64,000 nucleotides of DNA from Diospyros lotus (lineage: Eukaryota > Streptophyta > Magnoliopsida > Ericales > Ebenaceae): positions 6,758,001 through 6,822,000 of the forward strand of contig NC_068341.1 of the NCBI RefSeq assembly GCF_014633365.1, read 5' to 3'. The position numbers were made by a program, and so were the translations under genes. The notes under the pieces were generated by a model. It was not told where the DNA came from. It saw nothing but the letters and a program-made list of their open reading frames with translations, and did no database searches. Below, in pieces: positions 1 through 11,940 of this stretch (its first letter is position 1; the number at the start of each line of letters is the position of its first letter).

Positions 1-325
1 ACAAGACAGGCACCAATGGCACCATCCAGAAGCTAACCAGCACACGTATGTTTTGTCTGTATGAAGGACGATTAGGTTTGATATTAATTATATGGGTGGA
101 CCTTACAAAAAATAAGGCCATATATAGAAATGAAGGGAAAGCTAGAATTCATAAAGCTGATCCCACATAGTCGGATAAAGTCTTGGTATGCTGTTACAAA
201 AGACCACCCTTTACAGACTTCATGCCTCTAAAAAGTATTTAGTAATCCCTCCAGTAACCATCTATTACAATACACAAACAGAAAACCATAATTTGCACAC
301 TGTATCTAAATTATGAGCCACTTAC

Positions 326-3300
326 AGCTTTTGAAATTGTGTACTAATTGGAGCTGGAGGTATAACTTGAGAATGATCATTATTAATATTCCACGAAGAC
401 AGTGGCAGTTTTCTAGCTAGCTGCAATAACATGAAGAAAGAATAAGAAACAAAGGAACCACAAAGGCTGGCAAAAACAAAAATGTGCAAGGGAAACAAAA
501 TAACAGCCAGACTTGACTAAATAACATTATGCGTCCAGGAAATACTAGGGCAAGATGAGAAAATAACATTATGCTGAGATGCCATGAGGCTTAGCTACAG
601 TTGCAAGAGATGAATAAACAAAGCTGTTGTCAAGGGAAAGGGAAAAATAGATATAGGTGTCTAAATCTAAGTGAAAACTTCCTTCAAACTGCAATGAACA
701 AAAGAAATTTAATCCATCAAAATGAAGGCACCTTGATGCTATAAATTAAGAGATCAGAGAATTAGAGGACCATTTGTGTTCACAGTAGTCAAGCAATGAA
801 ACTCATCTAATTGCTTAATACCTGATTATCATTGAGGCTTAAAGAAGCTTTCCTATTGACAGAAGGCCATTCTAAATGTGATGCTTCTGAACCATAAGTT
901 CTATCCTCAGCCTCAAGTTGATATGCCTGAGTACCTTTCCAGGTCTTGTTCACTTCATTCAGCATCTGGCGGAATTTTGGCTGCAATGTTTCAAGCTCAT
1001 CTAGTACAATCGACAATTTCTGGAACACCAACATAGGCAAAATGACTTCATATACCCCGAACTACTTAATTAATTTAAGAATAGAAGAATTACACCACCC
1101 TCACCTTCTTGTAGAATGCCTTTTGTTTTGGAAGCAAAACCTGGTAATCTCGATGGACTGGTATGGTTTCAGACACCAAACTGGCAACATAAAAGAAATT
1201 AAGCAAAAACATAAATAACTTCCTGTACGACCAGAAAATGGCAGACAGTAAGCAGCATTCACTTTTGTCATACCTGGAATATCTAAGAAGGATGATATAC
1301 AAGTCTATAATGTTATTCTCCTCCCGATATATGTTAGCCTGCATGTTAGAAATTGCCCCAAAATGAGAAGCAAAGCACAGCAGAAAGGAAGAAGGAAAGA
1401 GAGAAGAGTGAAAATCCCATAACACAATTACAACTTACTATCCTGGAGAATTCTAGCTAACAGCACAAAATTTAATATTCCCAAAAGGATTAATCTAACA
1501 TATAGCAATAGATGAGAACTTTTCAAGTAGTTGGATAGTATTACAAAAATATCAATAAATAATGCATCCATTATGAGCAGATGGGAATAACAAAGCATAT
1601 AGTACGCAATGGATCAAAAGTATAGAAATACATTACTAGATGCTAGGTGCAACTTCCCTTTTCTCATTACTCCACTACCCAATGCAGGATCACCTACAAA
1701 AGTACTATACACAAAATGAGAAATGTAGCATCCACTTTCTCTTATATATTTATTTTCTTTCTTTCTTCTTTTATCATTTCCTCGGCATCAACTTGTTTAT
1801 AAATCATTTCCCACGTGCTAGATGAAAGTTCCTTTATTTTGTACAACATTCCCACCAAAGGCAGCATTTTTTTCCAATTCCACCTGTTGAATCTAGGATT
1901 GGTTTCCTCACAATAATAGGCACTCTCCCACACCCAAACCCTTACCTGATAGTAATAGAAACAAGAGAAATCCGAACAGAACAAATAACAAGCAATAACA
2001 GAAATAAGAACAAGAAGACTTATCCTGGTTCGGGCAAGAATTTGCCCTATCCAGACTACCAGAAGCTGCCGACAGAATCCACTAGAGAAGAATCAAGAAT
2101 ACAACACTCCCTCACTGATCTCTCTCGCACACACTTAGACTAATAACCAATAGTCTCTCTCCCAAGAATACAAGGACCGAGCAATAGCTCTCTCTCAATT
2201 CTCTAACTCCTGTGTGCGAATAAAAGAAGAAAATGAATGCTGAGTACTGAAGCAGACCCTATCCACCTCTATTTATAACTAATAGAGGTGGTTACAAAAC
2301 AGGGACTAAAAGACAAATAAGAAGAAATATAAGGACTTCCGGAACGAATTCAAAAAGATATTAGTTCAGTTACATTTTAACTCATTAAAACATAAAATAC
2401 AATCATATTTCTAACTCTATTTACTAAGACTGATGCTAACTACTGCAAATCTAACACCACCAATATGAATTAGGGTTTAAATGCTGTGTTCCACCAGGAC
2501 CTCCTAAAGTAACCTCAAAGCTAGTGTTCACTGATTCTTGTAAGGTTCCACATCTTATCTCAAGAACTTATTCTTGAGACCTATGATTGTGAAAAAGCCA
2601 ACAGCCTTTCATTTTTGCTTCAAGCACTAAGTAAGTTTCCAAGTCATTGAAAAGAATATCATACTCTTCTGTAGGTCATGAAAGAGCAAGAGGGATAGGT
2701 TTTCCTAGCAGGTTCGCTCAAATATACCACAGCCAACTTCTTTTAAAACATTCGCTCAATGTTACTAAACAGAAGGACAACCAATACAAGTGTGACTTAA
2801 AGTTCCCCTTACTAATACTCAGAAATCAGGCAACAAAAATCAATTTTCATGTCAAAAATTCTAATATTGGGATTATTGGATAATTAGCTTATGACTCCAA
2901 CTGTCCTCCAACTGCCAAACAAAGAAATCCGAACATCAATTCGGCATTGCCAAGACTTCACTGGGGAAAACACCATTAAACAAACAAATTGCCAGCCAAT
3001 CACAAAATTGTGCAACGTAATCTCGTCGCCATCGCGGAGAACCCAACGGCTACAAGTTTTTAGGGCATAGATTGAAGGTCAGAATCCAATTGAGGCATTA
3101 AAACACTCGAAAGGCTCATTTTCCGATTGAACATCGCACTATGATATTTCATGTTAACAATAACGATTATTAAACCCTAATTGAACACCGAGTCCAAAAA
3201 ATGACTACCAACAACTCAGAGAATCAAATTCAAAATGCTGACATATTCATCTAGGTTACCAACACAGCTAGCATAAAAACGACCGCACGGAACCTGTTTA

Positions 3301-3413
3301 AGGAGGTTATCGGCGATCCGATAGTAATTGCGGAGAGGGAGCCGATTGTCGACGTCGAACTTTCGAGCCATCGCCTTCACGTTGATAGGCCTGTCCGGCG
3401 CCGGCGGCCTCAT
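326..3413 (-). CDS. AMSH3: AMSH-like ubiquitin thioesterase, N-terminal half (partial)
   Basis: Zn-dependent JAMM deubiquitinase family that removes Lys63-linked ubiquitin at ESCRT-III/endosomes in vacuolar trafficking. Five coding exons are visible: 3413-3294, 1338-1274, 1180-1105, 1019-822 and 420-326, with matching phases and GT-AG introns. Together they read through the N-terminal MIT-like/USP8-dimerisation region: DVDNRLPLRNYYRIADNLLK, then YREENNIIDLYIILLRYS, then SETIPVHRDYQ, then a linker ending near PPAPISTQFQK. The ATG at 3413 is the first in frame after an upstream stop. The catalytic JAMM domain is expected in exons beyond the left edge, so activity cannot be judged. Intron 1 is long (1339-3293) and holds a solo LTR. 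The exon pattern and PLSSW...QFQKL linker look closest to Arabidopsis AMSH3 rather than AMSH1 or AMSH2; the paralogue choice is less certain than the family. Confidence 0.88.
1885..2456 (-). mobile_element. Solo LTR inside AMSH intron 1
   Basis: A 572-bp block begins TGTTGAATCT and ends in CTAACA on the plus strand, so the ends are TG...CA with a short inverted repeat. It is flanked by a perfect 5-bp duplication CCACC at 1880-1884 and 2457-2461. On the minus strand it contains a good TATA motif (TATAAATAGAGG, near 2270-2285) followed by a CT-rich, poly-pyrimidine leader typical of an LTR R/U5 region. No internal region or second LTR is present. It lies in the same transcriptional sense as the host gene. 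Confidence 0.85.
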
Positions 3414-3581
3414 CTTCTCAGGGACACCGGTCCGGTCCCGTCCGGTCAAGCTCGGGTGGGTTAATCAGCGATAGAGACGAGATAGGAAGTGAGAATCCAC
3501 AAGACGATAGAGAATCGGTGCCTAAACCTTATTGCGAAACAAAAACTCGTCGATCATTAAGAAATTTCTCTTGTAGCATCG

Positions 3582-3600
3582 GTGAATATATATATATGTG
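3582..3600 (-). promoter_or_regulatory. Possible TATA region of the AMSH gene
   Basis: An alternating TA tract (minus strand CACATATATATATATTCACC) lies about 170 bp upstream of the ATG at 3413. The interval between them is GC-richer and has no other ATG in frame. Position and composition suit a core promoter, but simple TA tracts are common in this window. Confidence 0.3.
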
Positions 3601-3953
3601 TGTCGACATAGTGTCGCACAAAGAGGGCCTGATTCTCTGCGGTCGCGTCCTCCTCGTTAGCGTCATCCGCCCCTCTGATTAATGATAATTTAGTTGGATA
3701 AAGCTTAAAAGTGATTATTATAAGTTACAACGCGCAGTTCTGCTTATCTGGAATTTCCAATATCGTCTCAAAACGAATTTGGAAAATAAAAACCATGTTC
3801 TAATCTAATTTTGATTCATAAGCCTACCAGGCTTTTGGAAGGTTTATTCTATGTAAGTGCCATGTGTCTACAACACAAGACAACATCAACAATTACTTTG
3901 TGTCTAATTCGAGCAAAGTTTAGATAATCTGCTTGCTAGTGTTTGCAGCAACA

Positions 3954-5816
3954 ATGGCTTCAAGTCGACTGTTTTCTCTTCTGCTTCTCATAGCTTGCTC
4001 TTGCCTTCTCTTTTCTCCCATTTGGTGCGATCACAATTTACTCAAGTCATTTTAGTTAAATTTATCAATTTAAAGATTCTATATACGATATTGAAAATTT
4101 AATAGGTGAATCTTTTGATTCCATCACTTGTTTTGCAAAACTTCTTTACAGTGAAATCTACTTTCACAAAGTAATTAATTGATATCAGAGCCGACTTAAG
4201 ACATAGACCAGTGAAACAAAGGTCTATGTCTAGGACCCTCTAAAAGGGGGGCCAATAATTTTTTTTTTTGCCAAGTTTAACAATAACAATATGTAAATAT
4301 TTTAACATTAAAAATATTTTTTATTCAAAAGTGGCCTCGATAAATTTCTAATGATAAATATTTTAGTATTAAAAAGGGACCCAATAAAATTTTTATATTT
4401 TTTATTATTTTTTAAGGGGACTCTAAATTTTAAATGGCTTAAGGCCCCCAACTCTTATGGGACGGCCTAGTCGATGTTCCAATGGCCTCGTCATAATTGA
4501 CTACATTGATATTTTATTGGTTAATTTTTAATAACTTAAGTAGTGTTTGTATGATGGTTTAATTTAAATAGTGAAATAACTATTTCATTTAATTGGCTGT
4601 TTCAAATATTTTTGAATTGATTAATTAAATCATGTTATGAATTTTTTTGGTTTGTTTCTAATAGTAATAGCGAATGTAGCTGGGTTTCTGCTCCTTAATC
4701 CATACAAGAACATCAATGCCAACTTTAGACATGGAGTGAATTTTACTGCTACTGGCTCTATTGCATTACATATGAGTATTGTATTGTCATTGACTACAAA
4801 TTCTCTTAACATTTAACTTGATTGGATGTCACCTCATTTTAATTCTATATGCTACATAAAGGTCCCTAATGCAACTTGATTCAAATAAAATATCTCATGA
4901 TTGACATTAAATTTTTAACCTATTATAAATATATTTGTTTACATTATTTTATTTTTTGGTTGATAGATAGATGATTTGAAAATGCTTAAGAATTTTTTAT
5001 TCATGGTTGGAGAGATCAACAGCAATGATTACAATTGTGCACTACTCAAAACTAAAAGTATTGAGCAAGTAATGAGTATGATACCTAAGGTTGTCGGAGA
5101 AATATCTGATGCAATAAGAGTATGTCTTTATTTTCTTGTCTATTTTCGTAATTTTAGCAAAAATATTCTAGTTTTTTTTGTTTAATTTTGTATAATTATT
5201 TATCATTAATTCTAATTATAATGTTGTTATGTCAAATAAAGGGAGTCATAGGTTACGGAGCTATTAAAATTATTGTTCCTAAAAGAATTTCAATAGGTTG
5301 TTTTTCAATTTACCTTACTTAAAACATTCAACACCAATATTATTTAAGCTTATGACAAACATCATTGTCTAAAACAACTAAACAATTATACAAAGTATCA
5401 TAACGATCATCTACAAGAAGCCATCAAAGAGTTAATAAAATAATTCTGCAAGATAAATATTATATATGGTGACTATTACAACACTTATAATTGGCTTATG
5501 CTGTTACTTTTGGTAAGTTAATCTCTTTACCTTGTAAATAGTAAAAAGAAAAAATTACACAAGTTATCAAAGTATTTAATTGTTATTGTTCTTTTTTTAA
5601 TTCTTCTTTGTTGCATATAGGAATTGATCCAAAATCAACACAAAAATCTAGTTGTGGAAGTGGAGGAGACTACAACTTCAACCTTAATAAGTGTGGAGAT
5701 AAATATTTTAATGTTTGCACAAATCCTGATTAATATATCAGCTGAGATGGAATACATTCAACACAAAAAGCGTATAAACTCATGGTTATAAGGCTACTTC
5801 ATACAATCTTGCCTTA
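3954..5816 (+). pseudogene. GDSL esterase/lipase pseudogene
   Basis: Remnant of a secreted SGNH/GDSL esterase. Fragments occur in the family order: a signal-peptide start (MASSRLFSLLLLIACSCLLF at 3954); the block NPYKNINANFRHGVNFTATG near 4690-4750; FLFMVGEINSNDYN near 4990-5035, followed by KSIEQVMSMIPKVVGEISDA; GVIGYGAIKIIVP at 5242-5280; YHNDHLQEAIKELIK, with IIYGDYYN after it, near 5395-5490; and the last exon with SCGSGGDYNFNLNKCGD and DGIHSTQKAYKLM at 5622-5816. It is dead: the GDS catalytic-serine block is not found, the frame shifts near 5320-5345, and in-frame stops lie at 5441-5443, 5731-5733 and 5743-5745. The last stop replaces the Trp of the conserved WDGIH catalytic Asp-His motif. 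A possible MITE sits between the first two fragments. Confidence 0.85.
4186..4470. mobile_element. Possible hAT-type MITE in the GDSL pseudogene
   Basis: A 285-bp block begins CAGAGCCGACTTAAG and ends ACGGCCTAG. This resembles the CAGGGCCGGCYC-like termini of some plant hAT elements, but the terminal match is imperfect. Flanks TTGATAT and TCGATGT agree at five of seven positions and could be a decayed 8-bp duplication. The block is coding-free and falls in what should be coding or intron DNA of the GDSL gene. The inner sequence has the mirrored AAGGCCC/GGGGGCC texture common to this repeat type. Confidence 0.35.
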
Positions 5817-6049
5817 ACTTCATTGTGGTGTTTAGTTAATTTATATATATATATATTTTTTAAGTTTTGTTATGTAGTTAGGATACAATTTAGGAGTTTG
5901 AATTAAAGGATGATTTGTTTTTATAGTTATGATTTGAGTTTCGCTTGCAAAATAATTTTCAATTGTTGCATGAACCTTGAGAATCTCATAATGAGAAAAA
6001 TTTAGAACATTCAATACATGTCATATGCTTTGAATTTGATCTACAAGAT

Positions 6050-6885
6050 TGTTGGAAAATTTGAAATATTTGTATATTACATGTCCAAATTAATAAATAG
6101 ATTAATGAAAAATTGATTGAAAATTTATTTGAGGCATGTGTAACATAATATATAATTTATATTATTATAAAAGTAAAAGAAAGAAAAAATACAAGAGGTA
6201 TAGTATGCGCTAAATTATGAAAGTATATTGTGCGTGCACTATACGAGCGAGACGACTTATTGAAATTAATAATGTAAATTACTATGTAAGTTATTATTTA
6301 AATTATTAATATATATATATAATATTATATATATATATATAAGGAGGGAGATAAGCCCTCCTACTTCTCTCCCCCTTTCTCTTTTCTCTCTTCTTTCTTT
6401 ATTTTGTTTTCTTATTTTTCTCTTGGAAAATGAAAGAATACAGAACAAAATATTATCATACTCTTTCAATTCTAATTGTGTTAAACTAATGTTCTAATTT
6501 ATTGCTAGGCTCTGAAATTTGTGCTAATTTCTCAGTTTGTAAACTGCTATACTCTGAGAAACAGACGTCAACTAGCCTCTAGCACATTTGATTAGATAGC
6601 AAATCTGTTTTAAGGGAACTATGTGTTACACAGCCCTCGATTTTACAATCCCTTTATATATTGTTGTGCTTTTATTTTTTCTTTTGCAATATTATATTAT
6701 TTAATATTTCTATACTGCTAGTTTAATACATTATTATAATAATTATAGTATTATAAATAAAATTATTGTTTGGTTAATAATATAATTATTTTATTATAAT
6801 TGGCTAATAATCTTAAAACAGAGAATGAATGGTAGAGGGTACAAGTACGCTAAAGAAAAATTTTATTATTTTTTTCTAAAAATAA
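6050..6885 (+). repeat. LTR copy 1 (5' LTR)
   Basis: It shares long stretches with LTR copies 2 and 3: the TTTGAAATATTTGTATATT opening, the AAGGAGGGAGAT...GCCCTCC segment after an AT-rich TATA tract, the CTCTTGGAAAATGAA.GAATACAGAACAAAA leader segment, and the final CTTAAAACAGAGAATGAATG. The 3' boundary is placed by alignment to copy 3 and is uncertain by about 10 bases. Confidence 0.8.
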
Positions 6886-6890
6886 TTTTT

Positions 6891-7064
6891 TTATTTACCC
6901 ATTTATCAATTTGGATATGTAAATATACAAATATAATTTATATTATTGTAAAAGAAAAAACAAAAAGAAAAAAAAAACAAGAGGTGCACTATGCGCTGAA
7001 TTATGAGGGTGTATTATACGTGCATTGTGCGAGATGGCTGATTAAAATTATTAATGTGGAGTAC
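6891..7064 (+). repeat. LTR copy 2, left part, with an inverted start
   Basis: From about 6935 the sequence runs with the U3 of copies 1 and 3 (AATTTATATTATTGTAAAAG, then GTGCACTATGCGCTGAATTA). The preceding bases, about 6891-6934 (core ACCCATTTATCAATTTGG), match the reverse complement of the first 45 bases of the LTR (CCAAATTGATAAATGGGT in copy 3). So the start of this copy is flipped relative to the rest. It is broken at 7070 by the nested solo LTR and resumes at 9235. Confidence 0.7.
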
Positions 7065-7167
7065 TATGCTGTGGTTCCTAATAATGACAAATATATCCCA
7101 AGAGGGGGGTGAATTGGGATTAGGGTGAATTTTTGATACTTTAAAACTTTGATGGATGGCAAAACAC

Positions 7168-8660
7168 TATGTTTCGAAATATATGATATATGTTTCGAAA
7201 TAAACCTTTCTGTTAAGTAGGTTTCGAAACCTACTATATATGTTTCGAAATCTACTTCACTATTTTGCTTGATTCAAAATCATTTACCTTGTATTTCAAA
7301 ATAACGATATTTGGAAAAGATGATTTATATAATTAAGAGTATACCAAAGATGTTTGTAGATCAAAGATATGTTTTCTATGTATATGTATAAGTTTATGCA
7401 CAAAAAAACTATTTTAGACTTTGATAACAAAACATATGAAAACATGTGCAATAGACAATAATGATATGTGAAAGCTAAAGAACACTTGCACACAAGATTT
7501 ATAGTGGTTCGGCACTCGCCTACTCCACTATCTTTAAGCTTATCCACTTGAAGGATTTTGCAATCCCAATCACTTTTAATAGTGATCACTACAACAAGGG
7601 TTTTACCACGATTCACCCCAAAACCTTACAATGTGAGTTTTTACGGGCTCAACTCAAACCTAGCACCAAGTGAGTTTTAGGCTCAACTCAAACCTTACAC
7701 CAAGTGAGTTTTAAGGCTAAACTCGAACCATCAACACAATGAGTTTTAGGCTCAACTCAAACCTTTACACTAAATGAGTTTTTTAGGCTAAATTCAAACC
7801 TTACAACAATCAAGATAATAAGGTTTATCTTTTACAACCCAATGGAATGTATATCAATGAATATCTTACTAATGGTTGTACAAACCTCTTAACTTGAGGT
7901 GATGAGAGTTAGAAGGATGATACTTTGGATTTCAGCTTGCTTCTCCTTTTCACACTTGCAATGCACAAGAATAGGATGTGTGTAGATCTTCTTGAAAGCT
8001 CAATCAAACATTTTAATCACCTCTTGTGCTTGTGTGTATGTCTCTAGTGTGTGCTTATTTGTTATATCTTGTTATTTCTCAATCAATCTATTCTTGTTTT
8101 CAAATACCTGCTATTTATACCAAGAGATAGAAATCTTGCCGTTTATAGCCGTTAGAAACAAGACAGAAAAGTAGGTTTCAAAACATGGAAAGTGTGTTTC
8201 GAAACATCACATAAATAGACCAAGATTTTGAAATATAGACAATAGGTTTCGAAACATACAAGCTTCCAGCTAGACAAAGCACTTAGAGACAATAGATAAT
8301 GGGAGACAAAGTCTTATGCCCACTTTGAATATTTTATAAGCACTCACATTCAAATTCAAATTTGAATCTCATAGCATGGGAAATGCATTAAACAAATGAT
8401 GTGAGAAGCATACAAAAATGCAACACACATGCATCTCGGTTTTCAAATGATTTGCTGACAGAATGTCAGAGATTTCGAGACATGACATGATAAGTTTCGA
8501 AACATACTTTTCTGGAAATGAGGTTTCGAAACATAGACATATAGGTTTCGAAACATGGTTCAAAACTTGAATTGAAAACACATACATTGCATAGATGTTT
8601 CGAAATAGCATACACTGAAAGCATTGAAAACCTTTTCAAAGGGGTTTCGAAACATGCATA
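7168..8660. repeat. Dispersed TTTCGAAA palindromes in the nested LTR
   Basis: The self-complementary octamer TTTCGAAA, often within GTTTCGAAACATA, occurs about eleven times: four between 7168 and 7255 and seven between 8195 and 8660. The copies are irregularly spaced and usually followed by CATR or CCTA. They lie only inside the nested LTR. The function is unknown; they may be remnants of an internal repeat in this LTR family. Confidence 0.75.
7631..7810. repeat. Tandem array, about five copies of a 35-bp unit
   Basis: The unit reads GTGAGTTTTAGGCTCAACTC followed by AAACCTTACACCAA, with copy-to-copy changes such as GGCTAAACTCGAACC. Five units follow one another without spacers. The array lies inside the nested solo LTR. 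Confidence 0.85.
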
Positions 8661-9234
8661 GGAACATGACAAATATTCAGAAACATTTGCATGAAAGCAC
8701 AATCCACAGCATGTATACATCACAGCTTATTTACATTTCTTTAGTTTAAGTAAATGTCCTCATTTTATTTTATTTATATTTTACCTTCCATTTACTTTAA
8801 TACATAAATGTAAATAACGAAGTACCCTTTATTTGGATTCAATAAAAATACTTAGAAAATCAAAATCAAAATAAATAAGAAAGTAGATTTTGGGTTTTAG
8901 TACAAACTCAAGTTTTAGCAATAATATCACCTCCAAAATATATACTTTCTATTTAATGAAAAATTCATTAAAAATCATTTTAGCACTAATGAATGTTAAA
9001 TATCAAATTACCAGGAGTTAGTTTTCTAAAAAAAAACATTATTTTATACTTCTCCTTATAAGGTATTAACCTTTTAGACTTAATCAAAACAAGGTTTTCA
9101 TTTTCATAAAGTGAAACTTGATATTGAAATTGATATATATTGAAAACTACATACTTGACTCATGACTTAGAGATTAAACCAATATATGTTTTTCATCATT
9201 AAAACTATTATACAAAAAGTACAACAACATATGC

Positions 9235-9820
9235 AAGTTATTATTTAAATTATTAATGTATATAATATTATATATGAAAGAGTTATACTCTTTTATATAT
9301 TATATATGTATTATATTATATATATATAAGGAGGGAGATGATCAGCCCTCCAACACCTTCTCTCTCTATTTATCTCTTTATTTTATTTCTTCTTCTTCTC
9401 TTGGAATATGAAGGAATACAAAAAAAAATATTCCCATACTCTCTCAATTCTGATGGTGTTTATTTGATGTTCTAATTCATTACTAGGCTCTGAAGTTTAC
9501 GTTAACTTTTCAATTTGTAAATTGTCGTACCCTTTAGCACATTTGGTGAGACGACGAATCTGTTTTAAAGGAACTATGTGTTACACAAGTCTCGATTTTA
9601 CCATCCCTTTATATACTGTTGTACTTTTATTTTCTCTTGTGCTAGTATTATTTCAATATTTATGTACTGTTGGTTTAAATATAGTATTATAATAATTATA
9701 TTTTTGAGCAATAATTATTGTTTGCAGTTGGCTAACAATCTTAAAACAGAGAATGAAAGGTAGAGAATATAAGTACGTTGAAATTTTTTTTTATTATATT
9801 TTTCTAAAAATCTTAAAACA
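9235..9820 (+). repeat. LTR copy 2, right part
   Basis: It continues LTR copy 2 after the nested insertion: AAGTTATTATTTAAATTATT, the GAAAGAGTTATACTC segment shared with copy 3, the AAGGAGGGAGATGATCAGCC segment, and the terminal AACAATCTTAAAACAGAGAA. The gag start follows within about 30 bases, so this copy acts as the LTR next to the coding region. Confidence 0.8.
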
Positions 9821-9848
9821 TATTTACTCATTGAAGTTTTGATCTACA

Positions 9849-11940
9849 ATGGCTATCCCTATAAATTATGATGGAATCCCAAATAACATGACACAAGGAT
9901 CTGTTTATGTTGTCTAACTGCTTGTTATTATGCCTGTGGGCCATGACAAAAAGTCTGAGAAATTTAACGCGTTGAATTTCAAGATGTAGCATCAAATGAT
10001 GTTGTTTACCTCACAATTTTGAATCTTGCGATATTTTTAACTAATGATGCCCTTTCTTTAAAGGAGAATGAAACAGATATGCTGGTTATCAATGTAGTTG
10101 ATACATGGAAGCATACTAATTTCTTATGCAGACTTCTAAAGAGGAAGATCAGGGGCCATGAGGCACATGTAGTGGATACCCTAACTGAAGTCGTGTTCAA
10201 TATAAGCATGTTAGTCATGGTATCTGAGGTGAACTTGGTCAGGTCTAACCTGAGTGAATAGTGGATTGACACTGGTGCCACAAGGTACATATGCTTAAAC
10301 AAGGAGTTGTTCACCACCTTTAAGCCACTTGATGGGGTAAAGCAATTTTATCGAGCAATTATCTTTTAAATAAGATACCCCGAATGAAAGCGAAAAAGAC
10401 TCCATATGAACTCTGGAAAGGTAAGAGACCATCATACAAATACTTAAGAGTGTGGGACTATTTAGCAAAATTTGTCGTTGAGAGGAATCATTCGGTGTAA
10501 GAGGTGGGGATGCTCTCTGTGTGGTTTTTGTGTAGTGGTGTATGGAGACAAATGTTCTCTTCTGGGATCCACTATCCTCCATTAGATGGGGATGAACATC
10601 CTATGCGTTCTAAGTCGATTGATAATTCTGGGAGTCCTTGGCCAAGGCACGTATGATCGGAAATGAGTTTTTGATATCAAAAATAGTTCCAATATGTCAT
10701 CTTGATCACCCTAGACTAGATCCGGCATAGTCATCGAGTTCTATGAGTTTAATCAGTATATGACTCTCACTCAATCGGGATGTCAATAGTAGAGGGACTA
10801 TAGTGCACGATAATCGGGAGCCCTAATAGGTTTACAAGAAGTTCTAACTTCATTGCCATTAGGATCATCTTGAGTCTTAACTACAGGATACTTAGGATCT
10901 TTCGAGGTACTTTGGAGATTTGGATGAAGAAATTTATATGGAACAAATTGAGGGTTTTATAGTTCTAGGATAAAAAAATAAAATCTGTAAATTGGTAAAA
11001 TCATTATTTGGCTTAAAACAAGCGTCTAAGTAATAGTATGAAAAATTTGATAATGCAATGGTAACCAATGGATTTAAAATCAATGAGTGTGACAAATATG
11101 TCTATATTAAAGACATATGAAATGGCTAAGTCATTTTGTGTCATTACATGAATTATATACTCATTGTTGGTAGTGATAACAAGATGGTCAAATCTACCAA
11201 GAATATGTTGAATTCAAAACTTGACATGAATGATATGGAACTTGCATATGTGATTTTGGTCTCATTTTGAGTTAGTCACATTACGTGGACAAAATTCTAG
11301 AGAAATTCAACAAGAATGATCTTGGTGTGGTTAGAACACCATTAGACATTAGTCTTCATCTATATAAGAATAAATGTGAGAGTATTTCTCAAGTAGAGTA
11401 CTCCAGAGTAATTGAAAATCTAATGTATTTAATGGGCTGCACTACACCAGATACCCAGTTGTCCTAGAAAGATATAGTGATGCAAACTCGATATCTGATA
11501 TAAAAGACTCAAAGTCTACAAGTAGTTATGTATTCACACTTGTAGGTGCAATTGTGATATGGAAATCCTTTAAACAAACTGTTATAGCCAAATCCACTAT
11601 GGAATATGAGTTTATTGTCTTAGACAAATGTAGCAAATAGGCAGAAGGGCGACGCCATTTCTTAGAAGATATTCCAATATGGCAAAAACTTGTGCCTCCA
11701 ATATGTATAAATTGTCTCAATCTGCAATTGGAATGGCACAAAGTAACATATATAATGGTAAGTTTAGACATATATATCGTAGACGTAATACTATTAGATA
11801 ACTACTCTCAACTAGGATTATCTCTATTAACTATGTGAAGTCAAAAAGATAATATTGCGAATCTGCTAACTAAAGGGTTAAATAAAGAGTTAGTTGAAAA
11901 GTCGTCAAGGGGAATGGGATTAGAGCCCATAAAAGAATAA
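9849..11940 (+). pseudogene. Decayed Copia gag-pol
   Basis: Recognisable pieces occur in Copia order on the plus strand. A gag start lies at 9849 (KSEKFNALNFK) and gag continues near 10019 (NLAIFLTNDALSLKENETDM). The protease region is near 10262 (WIDTGATRYICLNKELFTTF). An integrase-end block lies near 10378-10470 (KKTPYELWKGKRPSYKYL). Reverse transcriptase spans about 10925-11460; the YVDD position now reads MNYILIVG, so the catalytic aspartates are gone. RNase H spans about 11475-11940 ([20 protein letters not shown], ending KDNIANLLTKGLNKELVEKS). Many stops and shifts are present. About 10480-10920 is non-coding and interrupts pol; it holds a motif also seen at 49.98-50.11 kb. Confidence 0.85.

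Larger units (their letters stand above)
7070..9229 (-). mobile_element. Nested 2.16-kb solo LTR
   Basis: The block begins TGTGGTTCCTAATAATGAC and ends ACAACAACA on the plus strand. It is flanked by the perfect 5-bp duplication TATGC (7065-7069 and 9230-9234). The empty site is seen in LTR copy 3 as CATGCAAGTTACT, which confirms a later insertion into LTR copy 2. A TATA motif read on the minus strand (GGTATAAATAGC, about 8108-8120) sets its orientation. It carries the CCCAAGAGGGGGGTGAATTG segment seen in many plant retroelement LTRs, a 35-bp tandem array and many TTTCGAAA motifs. I see no gag or pol fragment, so it is best read as a solo LTR or a non-autonomous unit of an unnamed family. Confidence 0.82.

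Noticed and set aside
10006..10317. Minus-strand open frame of 103 codons
   Set aside because: It is antisense to the Copia gag remnant on the plus strand.
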